Shown: one piece after another, positions 23,776-35,949 of the stretch | Numbering within the stretch: position 1 is the stretch's first letter | How the letters are laid out: each line of letters opens with the position of its first letter | Origin: Neckera pumila | Taxonomy: Eukaryota > Streptophyta > Bryopsida > Hypnales > Neckeraceae | Assembly (NCBI GenBank): GCA_963969595.1 | Contig: OZ018417.1 | Span: forward strand, 6,016,501 to 6,080,500 | Direction of reading: 5' to 3' | DNA: 64,000 bases | The notes under the pieces: model-generated | Databases searched by the model: none | What the model saw: only the letters and a program-made list of their open reading frames with translations | Told to the model about the DNA's origin: nothing | Position numbers and translations under genes: made by a program

Positions 23776-24697
23776 TTAACCCCTAAAGTTCCTTGACTAT
23801 ATTCTCACCAAAAATGCTCCAAAATTGCCATTTCTACCAAATTTTTGAGGAATATCATTTTTGGACATATGTAACCATAGGATCTTGTAGTACTCTAGTT
23901 TAAAAATGTGTGGAAAAAATTTCAAAAATTTCCATAGTGTAGATTAGAAGATACTAGCATTTGAAGTGGCAAAAGTCCTTTTTTTGGCCCTGCAAAAAAT
24001 TGGGCAGCTGCACTTCTCAAGGTCAGATTATTATGAAAAAAATTCTAAAATGGTTGTTCTTCTTTGGATTCATTCTTTAGAGCAAGTTGGCTACATGCTC
24101 GAAAATTTTCAAATTATTTGGAATTGTACAACATATAGGAAAAAAATAGTAAGTAGAAAGAAGTAGAGAATGGTTCAAAATACTAAATTGTTAAGAAGTT
24201 AATTATGGAATTAAAAAATGCCAATTCTAATGGTTGCAATGTTGTAATAAACAATCTACATCCTGCAATTTTATTTTTTTTGAAAATATTAAAAATTAAG
24301 TGAAATAAACGACTTCAAAGTTTATTTTAGAGTAGACAATCCATAACTACCCGCAAACTAAAAATCCTTGTAACGTTTGACTCATTGATCAAAATTGAAT
24401 TATTCAAAACTTTCCATGTTTATGTAAATCTAATAAACCAATTTCAAATTTTTATTTTTGAAAAAAGTGATTTTTTTTATGTGCCCGGACTACCCGGTTA
24501 CAAAAAAAAATATCATATTAGGCCATAACTTTTGACTCGTATTTCCAAATGTCAAGAAACTTGGTGCACATGAAAGATATTCCTTATCCCCACCTTCTAC
24601 AAAAATTTCAGCCCAAAATATGCAAATCTCTAGTCACATGTACCTGCCCAAAATTTCTATATTGCCAAAAAATGCATGTTGGTCCTTTAGGGGTTAA
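23776..24697 (+). mobile_element. TTAA-flanked (piggyBac-like) element, A type, complete
   Basis: A 922-bp element, TTAA-CCCCTAAAGTTCCTTG ... GGTCCTTTAGGGG-TTAA. The block ACCATAGGATCTTGTAG lies about 100 bp inside the left end. Collinear with 15527-16456. Confidence 0.8.
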
Positions 24698-24909
24698 TCC
24701 ATGCCATCTTAATTATAATTCTTTACTTGATAATCTTGAAGATACTTAATATACAACTTCCATTGAATTATATTATATTGTGATGCAACTTATGCCCTTG
24801 TAAAATATAATATTTCAAAAAATTGTCATTTAGCCAAAAAACAAAGTATATATAGACAACCACACATTTCACAAAATCAGTGTTGATTGAAAACAAGATG
24901 ACAAACCAA

Positions 24910-25051
24910 CACTACTAGAATATCCTATCCAAATCAAGATTTACTAACCAACAAAAAACGTGTAAATCAATACAACTATGTTTAAAATTGCCGAATTAAG
25001 AAATTTGAATCTACTTAAGATTTTTGATTTGGATTGTCTTTTCTAGTAGTG
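24910..25051. mobile_element. CACTA-type MITE, 142 bp, with CAA target duplication
   Basis: Starts CACTACTAGAATATCC and ends GTCTTTTCTAGTAGTG, the canonical En/Spm ends. The three bases on both sides are CAA, the 3-bp duplication expected for this superfamily. Confidence 0.85.
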
Positions 25052-25290
25052 CAACAAATAGGATAAAGTCCAATCTTAATTCAAGAATCATGTACACCTC
25101 AAGGAATGATTTTTGAAACTATGAAAAAATTTAGAACTGGATAAAAGCTTTATAATGCAATTGTTGCAATCTAGCAAATTTGAACATTGATGTATCTTGC
25201 ATTTTTAGGACAAAGTTTGATCAACAAAACTTATCCACTGTTTGGAATTACATTTGAACACATCACACTTGAATCAAGTTCTTTTTTTAA

Positions 25291-25434
25291 CACTACTAGA
25301 AAATCATGACCAAATCAACAAAAAATCAATAGATTTTTGTTGTTTAGGGTAGTAGAATGACCATTCCGTTGATTTTTGAACTTTCTGTGAAAATCAATAG
25401 AATTGTGTTAACCCTTGTGTTAATTTGAGTAGTG
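25291..25434. mobile_element. CACTA-type MITE, second copy
   Basis: Starts CACTACTAGAAAATCATG and ends TTAATTTGAGTAGTG. It shares the subterminal CCAAATCAAC string with its neighbours. The flanks are TAA and CAA, so the duplication has drifted or is absent. Confidence 0.75.
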
Positions 25435-25489
25435 CAATGAGTACTACTAGAAAATCAAGACCAAATCAACAAAATTTTAGGGATTCAAG

Positions 25490-25630
25490 AATCTTTTGGA
25501 AATCTTTTTTGAATCTTTTTGAATTTTTTTTGAATCTTGTGGAATCTTATAGAATCTTTTAAGACTCTTATAAAAAATATCTAAGAATTTTGAAATCTTT
25601 TGGAATCTTGTAGAATCTTATAAAATCTTT
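25490..25630. repeat. GAATCTTTTG minisatellite
   Basis: About ten imperfect copies of a 10-12 bp unit (GAATCTTTTG / GAATCTTATA) inside the CACTA-like element. Confidence 0.6.
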
Positions 25631-25956
25631 ACCCAAATTGTATTTCAATACTAGATCAATGCCTAAATTTTTTTGAAGTAATTTAAATAAACTTGTGATT
25701 AAAAATTTATATTTGAAAAAGTCACTTTTTATAAACGAACAAATCTGGGCAGCCATGACAATTAGCTAGATTCAATACAATTGAAATTTTTATCCATACT
25801 TTCAACAAGATTGTTGAAAATAGTTCCAAAGATTCAATGGAATTTTTTATACATATCTTAATTCAACAAGATTGTTGAAAACTAGATCCAATGGAATCCT
25901 ATATTCATTCTAGATTTTTTTATTTTAACATAATTATTCAAAATTTAATGTTTTTT

Positions 25957-26309
25957 GAAGTCAGCAAAGTTTGGCGGTCATTTTGGCATAGTAGATCAAC
26001 ATTTTTCAAAACAATTTGAACTACGAAAAGTTAGAAAAACAAGTTAAATTTCATCTCCAAAAAATCCATTTCACAATTAGAGCGTCCAATCAAAAGTTAT
26101 GGGCAAAGTTCAGAGAGGGGTTGGAAGGGACATTCTTTTTGACATTTTCAAACATCCTCTCTGAATTTTGTCTATAACTTTTGATTGGAGGCTCCAAATC
26201 TCAAACAGATTTTTGAAGATGAAAATTAACTTGATTCTCAAATTTTTCTTAGTTCAAAGTTTTTTGGATAAAGTTGTTCTACTATGTTTGAATGGACTCC
26301 AAAGTCTTC
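25957..26309. repeat. long foldback, arms about 155 bp
   Basis: Left arm 25957-26118 and right arm 26154-26309 are inverted copies with scattered mismatches. Landmarks are CATAGTAGA, CTCCAATCAAAAGTTAT and TTCAGAGAGG in each arm. The loop is about 35 bp. It could be a separate foldback MITE inserted in the CACTA-like element. Confidence 0.75.
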
Positions 26310-26390
26310 TAATTTTTACAAAGCAAATGATTTTACAATTGCAAGAACAAAATGTATAAAATTCCACAACCTTTACATGCACTTGTAATA

Positions 26391-26541
26391 ATGCATGGTC
26401 TAGTGGTTAGGACCTTCAACCTCAACCATGAGGTCCAAGGTTCAAACCTCTATGGCGACACCCGCCCACATGGCATGTTGCTAAGGTGGCTTGCCCGCCT
26501 ACATGATGTTGACCTTATGGTGGGCAACATAAAAAAAAAAA
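26391..26541 (+). mobile_element. tRNA-derived SINE
   Basis: A pol III box A-like TGGTCTAGTGGTTAGGA (26396-26412) and box B-like GGTTCAAACCTC (26439-26450) are correctly spaced. They are followed by a short unrelated body and a run of A at 26531-26541. This is the usual plan of plant tRNA-type SINEs. Target duplications are unclear. It sits inside the CACTA-like element. Confidence 0.75.
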
Positions 26542-27004
26542 TTTGTGTTGCTCAAATATTTTGGGTAGCAATTTTTTTATTTTTTTAAATTAAAAAATTA
26601 AAAAATTAAAAATAAATAAATTATGTTATCTATTTGTCCAAGAAAAAAAAAAAAAATTTAGTTATATTTTGTTCTAAACAACGCCTTGTAAATGACTAAA
26701 AAAAATCAATAATTTTAGTTGAATTTTAGTTGTTTCGGTCATGACATTTATAGTAGTATAATTCAAAAGTTAGAACATTTAAAAAGCCAAATATACAAGT
26801 TCCCTCTTTAACTTAGCTGAATATTGAAGTTTTATATATCTTTAAAAATTCAAATCTTTAATGTAGTCAATCATAAAAAAATAAAGAATAAGAATTTTGA
26901 AAGATGGAAACGTCATCACAAAATACAAATAGGTCCGGAATAGCACAAGGCCTTAAGTTTGTTGTAGAAATGCTTTGTATATAATTTTCATATAATTTTA
27001 AGTC

Positions 27005-28663
27005 TTAACTCCTAAAGTTCTGGGGGACTTTTGAAGGTTTGAACAAATACGTATGACTTTAAGTTTTGGCAAGATTTTTAAATTTTTTTTTCAAGATAGG
27101 AAAATTGATTTATTTTCAATGGGTGCCTAATAGCAAAAATTATGCCACATAAAGTCCAAAATAGGCAAAAGTAGGCAATCTAAAAAAGCTCCAAAAATAA
27201 TTTATTTGTAAAATTTATCTTTTATAGATTATTCCTTTTCTATCTGGAAACATTTGATTCATTCCATTTGGATAATTGACGTGGAAGTTTTAAAGCTTTT
27301 TTTTTAACCCCTCAAATATCAAAAGGACATAATGTGTCCTCTTCAAATTTTCAATGGCAAATTCTTAGTAGAATGAAATAAACTAGGATCTTATAGAATA
27401 ACAAGTTGATAAATTTCTTGCGTTATTTAAAATTTATTTAGGAAATCTAGTCTTGTAGAAAAAAAGAACATAAGTAATTCTTTTACAATGAAAGGAATAG
27501 TGGAGATGGAGAAAAATCTTGAACATTTCTAGTCTTTAAGTCCACATAAATAAATTGGTTCTAGAGATAAAGAAATTCAAATCTGTATTTTTGATAATTT
27601 AAAAAGTACAAGGTTCAATCTGGTGTGATTAAGAATACAAAATAATTAGAATGATTCCAAATTTTTGGATGATGTTCCAATCAATATGCTTATAATATAA
27701 ATTACTATATTTCAAAAGTTTACACATATATAAATTTTTAAATTTTTGATAGTATCCAATTTGGTCAATTTTGACTTTCTAGTCCCTCTATTTCAAAATG
27801 TATTCAAAATTGAGAGAGTTTTTTGTTTTTTGTTTTTTTATATAAAAAAAATAATATATTTTCTTTAAATTCTACTACAATTTTTTTAAAGAATAAAAAA
27901 TAATTATTCATCTTTAAACAAATTTCTTTTCCTCCAAAATTGCATTTTTTGCCTATAAAGTTGAGTATCCAAATTGTTATAATCTAAAATTCCCATGGTC
28001 AATATTTTCCACAATTAATTATATATATAATAGACAAAAAATTCTTTACTTTTCTAAGGATAAAATTACAAATTTCTTGCACAATGCCACAATTATGTGC
28101 AAAAAAATATCAAAGTGGGACAATTCAATGAAAACCTCCATTGTCAAAAGTTGTTAGGATTTGAGAAATTAAAGGCAATTTTAGTATTCTTGAGAAAATA
28201 ATGTATCGGATCCATCTATAAACTCAATTTTAATCATTTTTCAAAATAATTGCACATGGTTTAGTTTGCAAAATTTGACTCAAAACACATGTAAATTAAT
28301 TGTCAGCAAAATTTTATTGAAAATTGTTTTGACTCAAAACACATGCAAAATTTAAAAATTAATTCACAATATGTAATATACAAAGATTTTAAACTAAGAG
28401 GATTCAAAGCCTTATAATTTCATTTGGCTAGGAGAAAGTAAAACTCATTTTCTTCACTTTAAACGCTTATATTAGGTCATCAATATAGTCAAAGTTTTGA
28501 ATTTCTTCCAAACATTCTCACACTTTGTATTAGTCCAATGCAAGATCTTGCGATTGAACATACAAAAGAAATAAATTTTTAAAATAATTTGTTGCTTGCA
28601 TGAAAATTGAAATCTTGAGTGTTTTTTGATCCAAAAAAATGGCCTTGAGACTTTAGAGTTTAA
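27005..28663 (-). mobile_element. TTAA-flanked element, G type, reversed, with internal insertion
   Basis: The plus-strand left edge is TTAACTCCTAAAG at 27005 and the right edge is CTTTAGAG-TTTAA at 28651-28663. 27060-27290 matches the inner part of 6914-7833, and 28440-28663 matches the other end of the G type read in reverse. The extra length is explained by a probable inserted element at 27304-28172. Confidence 0.5.
27304..28172. mobile_element. probable TTAA-flanked element nested in another
   Basis: The left edge is TTAACCCCTCAAATATC; the right edge AGGATTTGAGAAA-TTAA is a diverged inverted copy. The body does not match the A or G types, so this may be another family. The right boundary is weak. 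Confidence 0.4.
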
Positions 28664-29759
28664 TCCTCTAAATAACCATAAACTTATTTCCAAATTTCCT
28701 TTTCCAACTTCCTATCCAAATTCCTATCCAATTCTTATAATTACCATGATAACCTGAAAGCTGCCATAGCTAGCTTGAACCTAGCATAAAATTAATGATG
28801 AATTGTGAAAAATTTTCTACAATGTAGATTAGCTTATCAAGTTTCATATACTTTGTATAAATTTTATCAAAATTGAAGATGCTATCTAACTTTGATGGAC
28901 ATTTTTCCTCTACTAACTTCTTGCCAAGTTATAGCTTTTACACCGCAATTGAATTTTGTCCATAATTCATAGTTCTCATATCCATTGTAGCCAAGCTTTT
29001 GATAAAAAAAAATAGTAGATAGTTTAATAAAAGTATCTTCTAAGCTTCATAAACATATTAAAAAAACTCAATAAAATTGAAGTTCCTAAATATGTTCTTT
29101 TTTGTTGACTGTATTTCAAACACCTCCATTTTGAAGCTTCATATGTCCTTTTCTATACTAGATTTAGATATGAGAATTGGTATATTGGTAGATTAACAAT
29201 CTTGAAATTTAGATTCAAAATTCTGTCTTCATCAAATATTTTATCAAAATACAATCTAAAATTCTTCACATTAATGCTTCTATCAACAATAAATCAGCAA
29301 CAAATGTACAACTTCAACCAAGTACATCCTACACCTCAAAATCCAACATGAACCAAAAATGAGATAAGGGACCAATCCTTGCCTTCTGAGTGTCCAAACA
29401 CCTTAGAAAGCTAATTGCAGGCTAACCCAAACTCCTTTTAACCTTCACCTCAACTAATAACCTACTAGTACTGATTATCAATTGACAACTAACAAGAACT
29501 CCTAAAAAAAACTATCAACTCTATATACATTCTTTGACATACAAAGATGCCTACTTCAATTAATAGGTTGCTTGCATTACAACAATGTTTGCAAAATTTA
29601 GACTTTGAAAGAATATATTTCTTAATAAATTCAATACAACAATTAGGAATCCATCTATAAACTTAAAAATATCAAATCAATAAGAATTGCATAAATTCAA
29701 AAAATATTGAAGCACTAGAGGGGATTTGAGGCCTCCAAAAGACTGCAAGTTATCTTGCA
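28664..29759. other. AT-rich spacer
   Basis: No gene, domain or repeat end was recognised. Confidence 0.3.
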
Positions 29760-30299
29760 TTTTCTAACTTTGTGAACGCAGGATAACTGCTGGCTGATGT
29801 GGCCGAGATCGTGCCACATCATTTTTAAAAGGACTTGTACTGGTACATCCCTAAATCAAGGTGTTATCTTGTCTAATTCCAATCAATCAGTTTCATGTCC
29901 TACTGGTATTTTTAGCTTCAGTGATAAGATCAGAAAAGCTATCGTTCTTGATAAGCTTTAGTTCCCAACAAGCTTCAGCCTCGATACAATCTCAATACAG
30001 ATATAGCCAGAGATCTTTTACTTAGCTATAAATCATCTTTTTAGCACAGAGTATAAACATGCACATCAATTTTTAGCACATTCCCTATGACTCCTTTGAG
30101 AATCCCCAGTTCCTTTTTGAACGTATCTAAAGTATTACTGCACTATTCTTTCTCATAGATAGACTGTCAAGGCATATCTATAGTATACTTTTTCTAGACT
30201 AAAACGAGATGTATGTCAAGGCATCCTCAAGTATTATGGAAAAAAGGTACATCAAATACAATTCTATAAACATGTTTCCAAAGTAAAGTGGGAGGTAAG

Positions 30300-30540
30300 G
30301 GTCTTGAAGTGTTGTTTTTATTATAGCTCCAAGAGGTAGTGGACCTCACCTGTACCCGTCCCAATAACAAGACAACCCAATGCAATGTTAGTGAGGTGTA
30401 CAAGGTGTCTCCAGTCCACTTATACATGCTATAGTTTTCACAAAGAACTCAAATAAAAACACAAAAATCACCCCATGTCATACTCAATCCCACAATAAAA
30501 CATTTTCAACCTAGCTGTTGTCGAAACGCTGAGATGATGC
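30300..30540. repeat. interspersed repeat E, copy 1
   Basis: Landmarks are GGACCTCACCTGTACCC, then CAAGGTGTCT about 50 bp later, then GATGATGCCAT. Diverged relatives lie at 31585 and 51370. Confidence 0.45.
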
Positions 30541-31584
30541 CATTAGTATCATTCAAGAAAACACCTTGGTAGAAGCAGTATCAAGCAGTAACAAGTAGCA
30601 AAAACGCTAAACTTTGCCTTAGCCTCCACTCCTACAATCTCAGAGCTCTCCTGTAGTTACTGGGACTACCTCCACGTTTGAACTTCTGATCCTCACACAG
30701 TAAGTTATTTGCAATAGTAGTTTGCAACAGTCACTTAATTTGGGCTTTGCATTATTAGCTGGGTAGCCTTGATGTCAGAGCATGGAACAGCTGTGTAGTT
30801 ACTGTAGCTGCCCATCCTTTGTGAGTTTGAACCAAGCAGCAAGGGCTCTGATTTTTTTGGATTCTCTCATTACTGTTTGATAAATGAATTTCCCACTTGG
30901 CTGCTTATTAAGAAAGCATGTTCATAGGGTGGTACTTGTCTTGTGCATACTGTTTACTGTTGAAGTTTGGTCATCGACCTGCTTCAGCTTGTCACAGGCA
31001 AAGTTAAGTCAGGCATAGTGTAATAGGATTAGGTGTATTTCAAATTTACGAATACATTATTTCTATATCAGCAAATATATATTGGAAATCTTTATTTGAA
31101 ATCATGCTCATAGGCATTAATTTTCACAGATCTCATTCTAAAACTTGGATAGAAAATCTGAAAAAAAAAATCCTTGTCTTGGAACACCTCTGTTTCTCAA
31201 CAGAGCACTATTCTGATCCAATCACATCTTATGCATAAGAATTGCTTATCCTTGTTTTCATCACTTATAACCTCAGCATTACTTCTCTCTATCTAGTGTC
31301 AGTAGTAATTGATCCAGCTACTAGCCATCATGTATTTTAAGAAAGCTTGAAAATAAATCTAGTGCAATCGAAGAGAATACTCATGTCCATATGCAATAAA
31401 ATCAATATTCAAAGGTACATAAATCCTAAGAGACCATGTACAATCATAATGTAACAAGTAAGGTCATATCAAGGTAGGCTCCTGAAATTTGAAGAAACAT
31501 AATACTGTGATCCTATACATTCTTTTCTTCTAAATAGAACTTATAAGGAGTGTAGGAAATCATCCCTGTTTATATAGACAAAGA

Positions 31585-31800
31585 AATTTTATGAGGACTT
31601 GGGCCTCACCTGCACCCATACACAAAAACGAACAATTAGTTAGTTTCAGTCCGCATGCAAGGTGTCTTAAGCCCAAAGTCACTTGTCATCATTTTCACAC
31701 AAAATCTCCTAGAACAAAACAGCCCCAGTACAGTCCAACCAAAATATCAAAGCAACTTCACAACCTGGCTATTTGACGATGCTTGTGTAGCAGCCATCTT
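31585..31800. repeat. interspersed repeat E, copy 2
   Basis: GGGCCTCACCTGCACCCAT, CAAGGTGTCTTAAG and GTAGCAGCCATCTTG in the same order and spacing as the other copies. Confidence 0.45.
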
Positions 31801-32663
31801 GACACAAATGCACTGTTCCTTGCCCAGAAACTAAAGGACAGAGATACTTGTAACCTCAGCTAAAGAGAGCAAGAGAGCATATACTTTAGTGGAGAGGAGG
31901 AAACTCTATCAATGTAAATCAACTCAGAGTGAATCGCAGTGTAACAGTGCTAACATAACCTTGGAAGCTAGAAAGTTTGAATTGTGAAAACTCCAATGTG
32001 TAAGGCACAGGTAGTGTAAGCTTATGTAGGTAGGTCCAGACCATAAGTTAACTCAAGCATGCTAACTTGGGAGTAGCTTGATGTGCCGATGTGCCTAATT
32101 ACACAAAAATCCAATACATTAATGCAAATGGCCCCCAACTCAGGTAGTAATTAGGTCCGTCATCTTTTCAAATTAGTAAGTAGTTATGGATTTAAACCAA
32201 AATTTAACTGAAATTAACTGGAGGCAGGTAAGTTCCAGTGTGTGAATGGGTCCTTAAGCTATACATAGCTGTTGGTGAATGCAGCAGCTCTCTTACTGCT
32301 ATAGCTGTAAATGAAAAAGTCTGATTAATACCTGTAAGAGGTAGTTTAGCTGAGATATAGAGGCGTTTTTTTATAACCGGATATTTTCCAAGGTTATTGC
32401 TTAAACTAACAAGCATAATAAATGGAGACGTTTGAGATTATTCTTAGCAATATCTTTTTCCATAGAGGATATTGCTAAAAATAAATAAACAAGCATAATG
32501 AAGTCAAGAATTGTAAGATATCTGCCACTGGCAGTAATATCTAAGAAAAGTAATAGATTGTGTCAATATAGTCATGTTGCTTCCATCCCATCTATAGGAA
32601 GATATTTGTGATAATCTAGAGATCATGTATAAGTCTATTTCTCATATAGATACTTGAATTAGA

Positions 32664-32737
32664 AATCTAGAAAAAAAAAAGAAAAAAAAAAAAAGAAAAA
32701 AAAAAAAAGAAAAAAGAAAAAAGAAAAAAGAAAAAAG

Positions 32738-32776
<39 letters not shown>
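32664..32776. repeat. compound microsatellite A-run / (AAAAAAG)n / (AT)n
   Basis: A-rich runs with regularly placed G change into AAAAAAG units and then into about 18 AT units. Simple-sequence DNA. Confidence 0.9.
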
Positions 32777-32780
<4 letters not shown>

Positions 32781-33059
32781 TTTTTTGTTTTTTTAAAATG
32801 AAACTCTGACAGCACTAAACATGGTGCAGAACATGGGAAGAGACTGCGGAAAGAGGCCTAAAACGGCCCTTTAGAGGCCTCAAATTGCTTCTAATGTGGA
32901 TTCCACAAATGGATAGGATTGAAGACCAAAAATTTTCAATGGAATTATGCCAATAGGATAAACTATAATAAAAAATAGGGGCTCATTGAAGCACAATTTT
33001 CATTTGAAATAAATTAATAATCACAAAATCCAAATATTTATACCTCACTAACTTTTCAG

Positions 33060-33745
33060 AAAAAATTGGCTATAAGGTGATTGGAAGAAAGACCCAGTAC
33101 TATTTTGCGTCACACTTGGTATGTCGAAGTTATTATTGGCTATAACTTTCAAAGAATGAATCTAGTTAACTTGAAATTTTTATTAGAGATGGATAACTTG
33201 ATTTTGTTTAGACCCCTTATTTTTCAAAAAAAAATTAGAAATGTTTTATATTTAAATTTAAATTTAGCTAATTTGTCACAATTTGCGGTTTAGGGATCCT
33301 TAGTACTGGGAGTATCCAAACTTAATGATCCAGATCTAAGATTTCTTTGGTCTATTCCCATAGTAAGAAGTCATATTTACACCAAAGGAAGTTTAAAAAT
33401 ATTTTGTTTTATGTCTTCCATATACGTGTAAACAGGGCTCCCTTGCACGCATAGTTCTAAACATTTAAAATTGTTTCAAGATCATTTTTTTGGTGAAATC
33501 TCATTCCTATAAAGTCCTCCCAATTTTTTGTTTTCTTAAAAATTGCTTTTCCTATTTTTTACAAATTAAAATGTCAAAGTACCTATTTTCATGAGATTTT
33601 GCACTTTTCTAGTTCTCCTATTTAGAGAATTTTTCTATGCTTTCCTTCCTAGGGTACCTTCTTCTTAAGTGTGTATACATCAAACACATTTTTCAGATTT
33701 TTTTTAAATTGTTTTTCTAATTATATAGTACTCTCGGAAAAAAAA
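33060..33745 (+). repeat. interspersed repeat B, copy 2
   Basis: Collinear with 11060-11740 through CTAATTTGTCACA, GGTCTATTCCCATAGTA and GCACTTTTCTAGTTCTCCTA. Here it is not bounded by the Stowaway ends that enclose copy 1. Confidence 0.6.
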
Positions 33746-34722
33746 TGAGTATTGTGGCAAATGCTACGTTTTTTGGTTGGTCTTTTTGCATTCACTCTAC
33801 AATATTGATCAAGAAGACTACTTTTAGACACTAGCCTAAAATAGATCCTAAAAAACATACTTTTATATAACAACATACATTAGAGTAACATTATAAAAAA
33901 TTTCAGGCCTCAGCAAGACTGTGAGTGTGTGATTTTCAGCACTTGCGGGGTGCAATTATAATATTTTATTTCATTTTATTTTATTTTCTCAAAAAAAATA
34001 TATTAAAAAAACATTCAATCTGACATGGAGCTGACATAGCGCTGACAATGGTAATGTGGTCAAAATGCGACCATGTCACATTTCAAATTTTCAATTTTTT
34101 TTTTCCATAATATCACCACGGGGGAGCAAGGCTTAGTGGCCTTGTTGAGGCCAAATTTTTTGTAATGTTATAAATATAGAAGTCATATTGCTTTTTAAAA
34201 AAAAAATTCCAATTAGAAAATTATATCAATAATAACTTCAATAAAAAAAATTCCTAACAATTGTAAATACAATACAACTTGAAATCTATACTTTTCCAAG
34301 ATCTAAGGTATTCCAAAATGTTTTTACTTTTATCCTTTTACTTTTTGTAAAATCTCTATTAGATAATATATTTAATAGATGATTTAGTCCTTTTACTTTA
34401 ATACATTGATGTTATATAAATAAAATATTATATTTTATAAATCACATTGCCTTGATTAGAAAAGAAAGATAGGGAAAATATGTTCATGTAAGAGAATTCA
34501 ATTGTATAATATCATTCAAGGAGTAACAAAAACATCTTTTTGGAAATAAGGTTTTCAAACAGTATTTAATTATTGTTTCACTTTCTTACTAGGGTGCATC
34601 TTATTGAAGACTTCAACTACTTAAACAGTCATTAGAATCGATACTATCAAGTACTTGTAAATCAATTTGAGTTTAAGTATAAAGCAAAATCATTTGTAAG
34701 ACAAGAAAATATTCATTTTGAT
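33746..34722. other. AT-rich DNA upstream of the F-box gene
   Basis: Non-coding. No promoter element can be singled out. Confidence 0.3.
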
Positions 34723-35949
34723 ATGATGGAGAATGTTAGTTTGAAAAGACCAAAAAGAGATGAGTTCACTCCATGCCAATGGAGAGAATTACCCATTAAC
34801 ATGATGATGAGTATTATAGCTCGACTTCCGTTGCCACAACTCTTTCAAGCTCGCTTAATTTGTAAGGAGTGGAACTCATTTATTTCATCTCATAAGTTTC
34901 TAAGCATACATAATCATAATTTTTTCAAACACTATTATCCAATCATCATGGCTAAAACATCAGATGTCATGCTGAAATCCAACTTTCGGAGAAATTTTAA
35001 TTATAGGGATATTGAAGATGAAGAAGAAAGACTTTCTGAAAAGATATTTGGATATAATCAAAGACAAGGCTAATGGGAAAAGTTTCCACCTCTCAAAGAT
35101 TTGCCAGACCAAGCATATAAACTTGTAGATGCTGCAAAAGGAATTTTGTGTTTAAAAGGGATTTCAAACTTGTTTGTCTACAATCTTTTGATGCAGACAT
35201 ATACGCAATTGCCAGTTATCACAAACCTTCAAAATATGGAAAAAAACTCTGTAATCATTTTAGTAGATTGCAACACCAACTCTTACCAAGTTATAATGGT
35301 TGGATGGATATATAAAAGATGTACCAATGATATAAACTTATGTAGAGGTGTTGCTATTTATGAATCAACAAGAAGGACTTGGAGGACCTCGAGTGTATTA
35401 CATCCACCTAAAATGAGGATGAATTTAGAAGACACAAATATTTTGAAGAATACTTCTTATAACCAAAAAGTGAATTACAGAATTCCAATGGGCAATCTTA
35501 GCAAAAAAACACTAATGACCTATAATTTACAAGCTAAAGTATTTCTTGATAGTGTAATTATAACTCCTTCACATAATACATATATTCAATTTGACCTTCA
35601 ATTATTGAATGTGGTACAGTGCAATGGCAATATATATTTGGTCTTCATACAAGCCAAAATCTACAATGGTAGAGTATATTTCAAAAATATTAAAATCTTC
35701 ATCCTTGACGCAATGACTAATCATGCTCAACTTACTAATGAATGTTCAAATATTCACCCAGTCAAGAATGCATGGAGGTATATTGCAAGTGAAGATATAG
35801 ACCAAGATTTGAGTAGAATAGATGTAGGTGTGCAACCAAATTGCAAAATTGTTTGCATTGGAAATGGAAACCAAATTTTCATCTCATTGGACATACATTT
35901 CATTTTTGTATACAATGTAGAAACGCATTGTTGGAATAAGTTACTATAA
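34723..35949 (+). pseudogene. F-box protein gene with one in-frame stop
   Basis: The frame starts at ATG 34723. An F-box sits at about residues 20-60: WRELPINMMMSIIARLPLPQ, then LFQARLICKEWNSFISS. F-box proteins bind SKP1 and recruit substrates to SCF ubiquitin ligases. The frame is open for 116 codons, meets TAA at 35071-35073, and continues without shift (WEKFPPLKDLPDQAYKLVD) for 291 codons to the stop at 35947-35949. The second part has the layout of the kelch/F-box-associated region (GILCLKG, FVYNLLMQTYTQLP, GVAIYESTRRTWRTSSVL), though no clear kelch glycine pairs. Single exon, AT-rich codons. A single lesion suggests recent loss, a polymorphic stop or a sequence error. Confidence 0.75.

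Larger units (their letters stand above)
25442..26758. mobile_element. larger CACTA-like element, host of nested repeats
   Basis: The left end TACTACTAGAAAATCAAGAC is matched in inverted form by the right end (TACTACTATAAATGTCATGA on the other strand). Both ends have the first C changed to T. It contains a GAATCTT minisatellite, a long foldback and a SINE. No transposase remains. Confidence 0.6.
29760..32440. other. less AT-rich region without ORFs
   Basis: Composition differs from the flanks and all six frames are closed by stops. It holds two copies of repeat E. It could be non-coding transcribed sequence or the inner part of a large element. I cannot decide. Confidence 0.35.

Noticed and set aside
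26384..26460. Possible tRNA gene
   Set aside because: Box A and B are present, but the acceptor stem and anticodon arm do not pair, and the sequence runs into an A-rich tail. A SINE fits better.
27302..27330. TTAACCCCTCAAAT as the left end of a complete A-type element
   Set aside because: The following sequence does not match the A or G body. It is kept only as a weak nested-element call.
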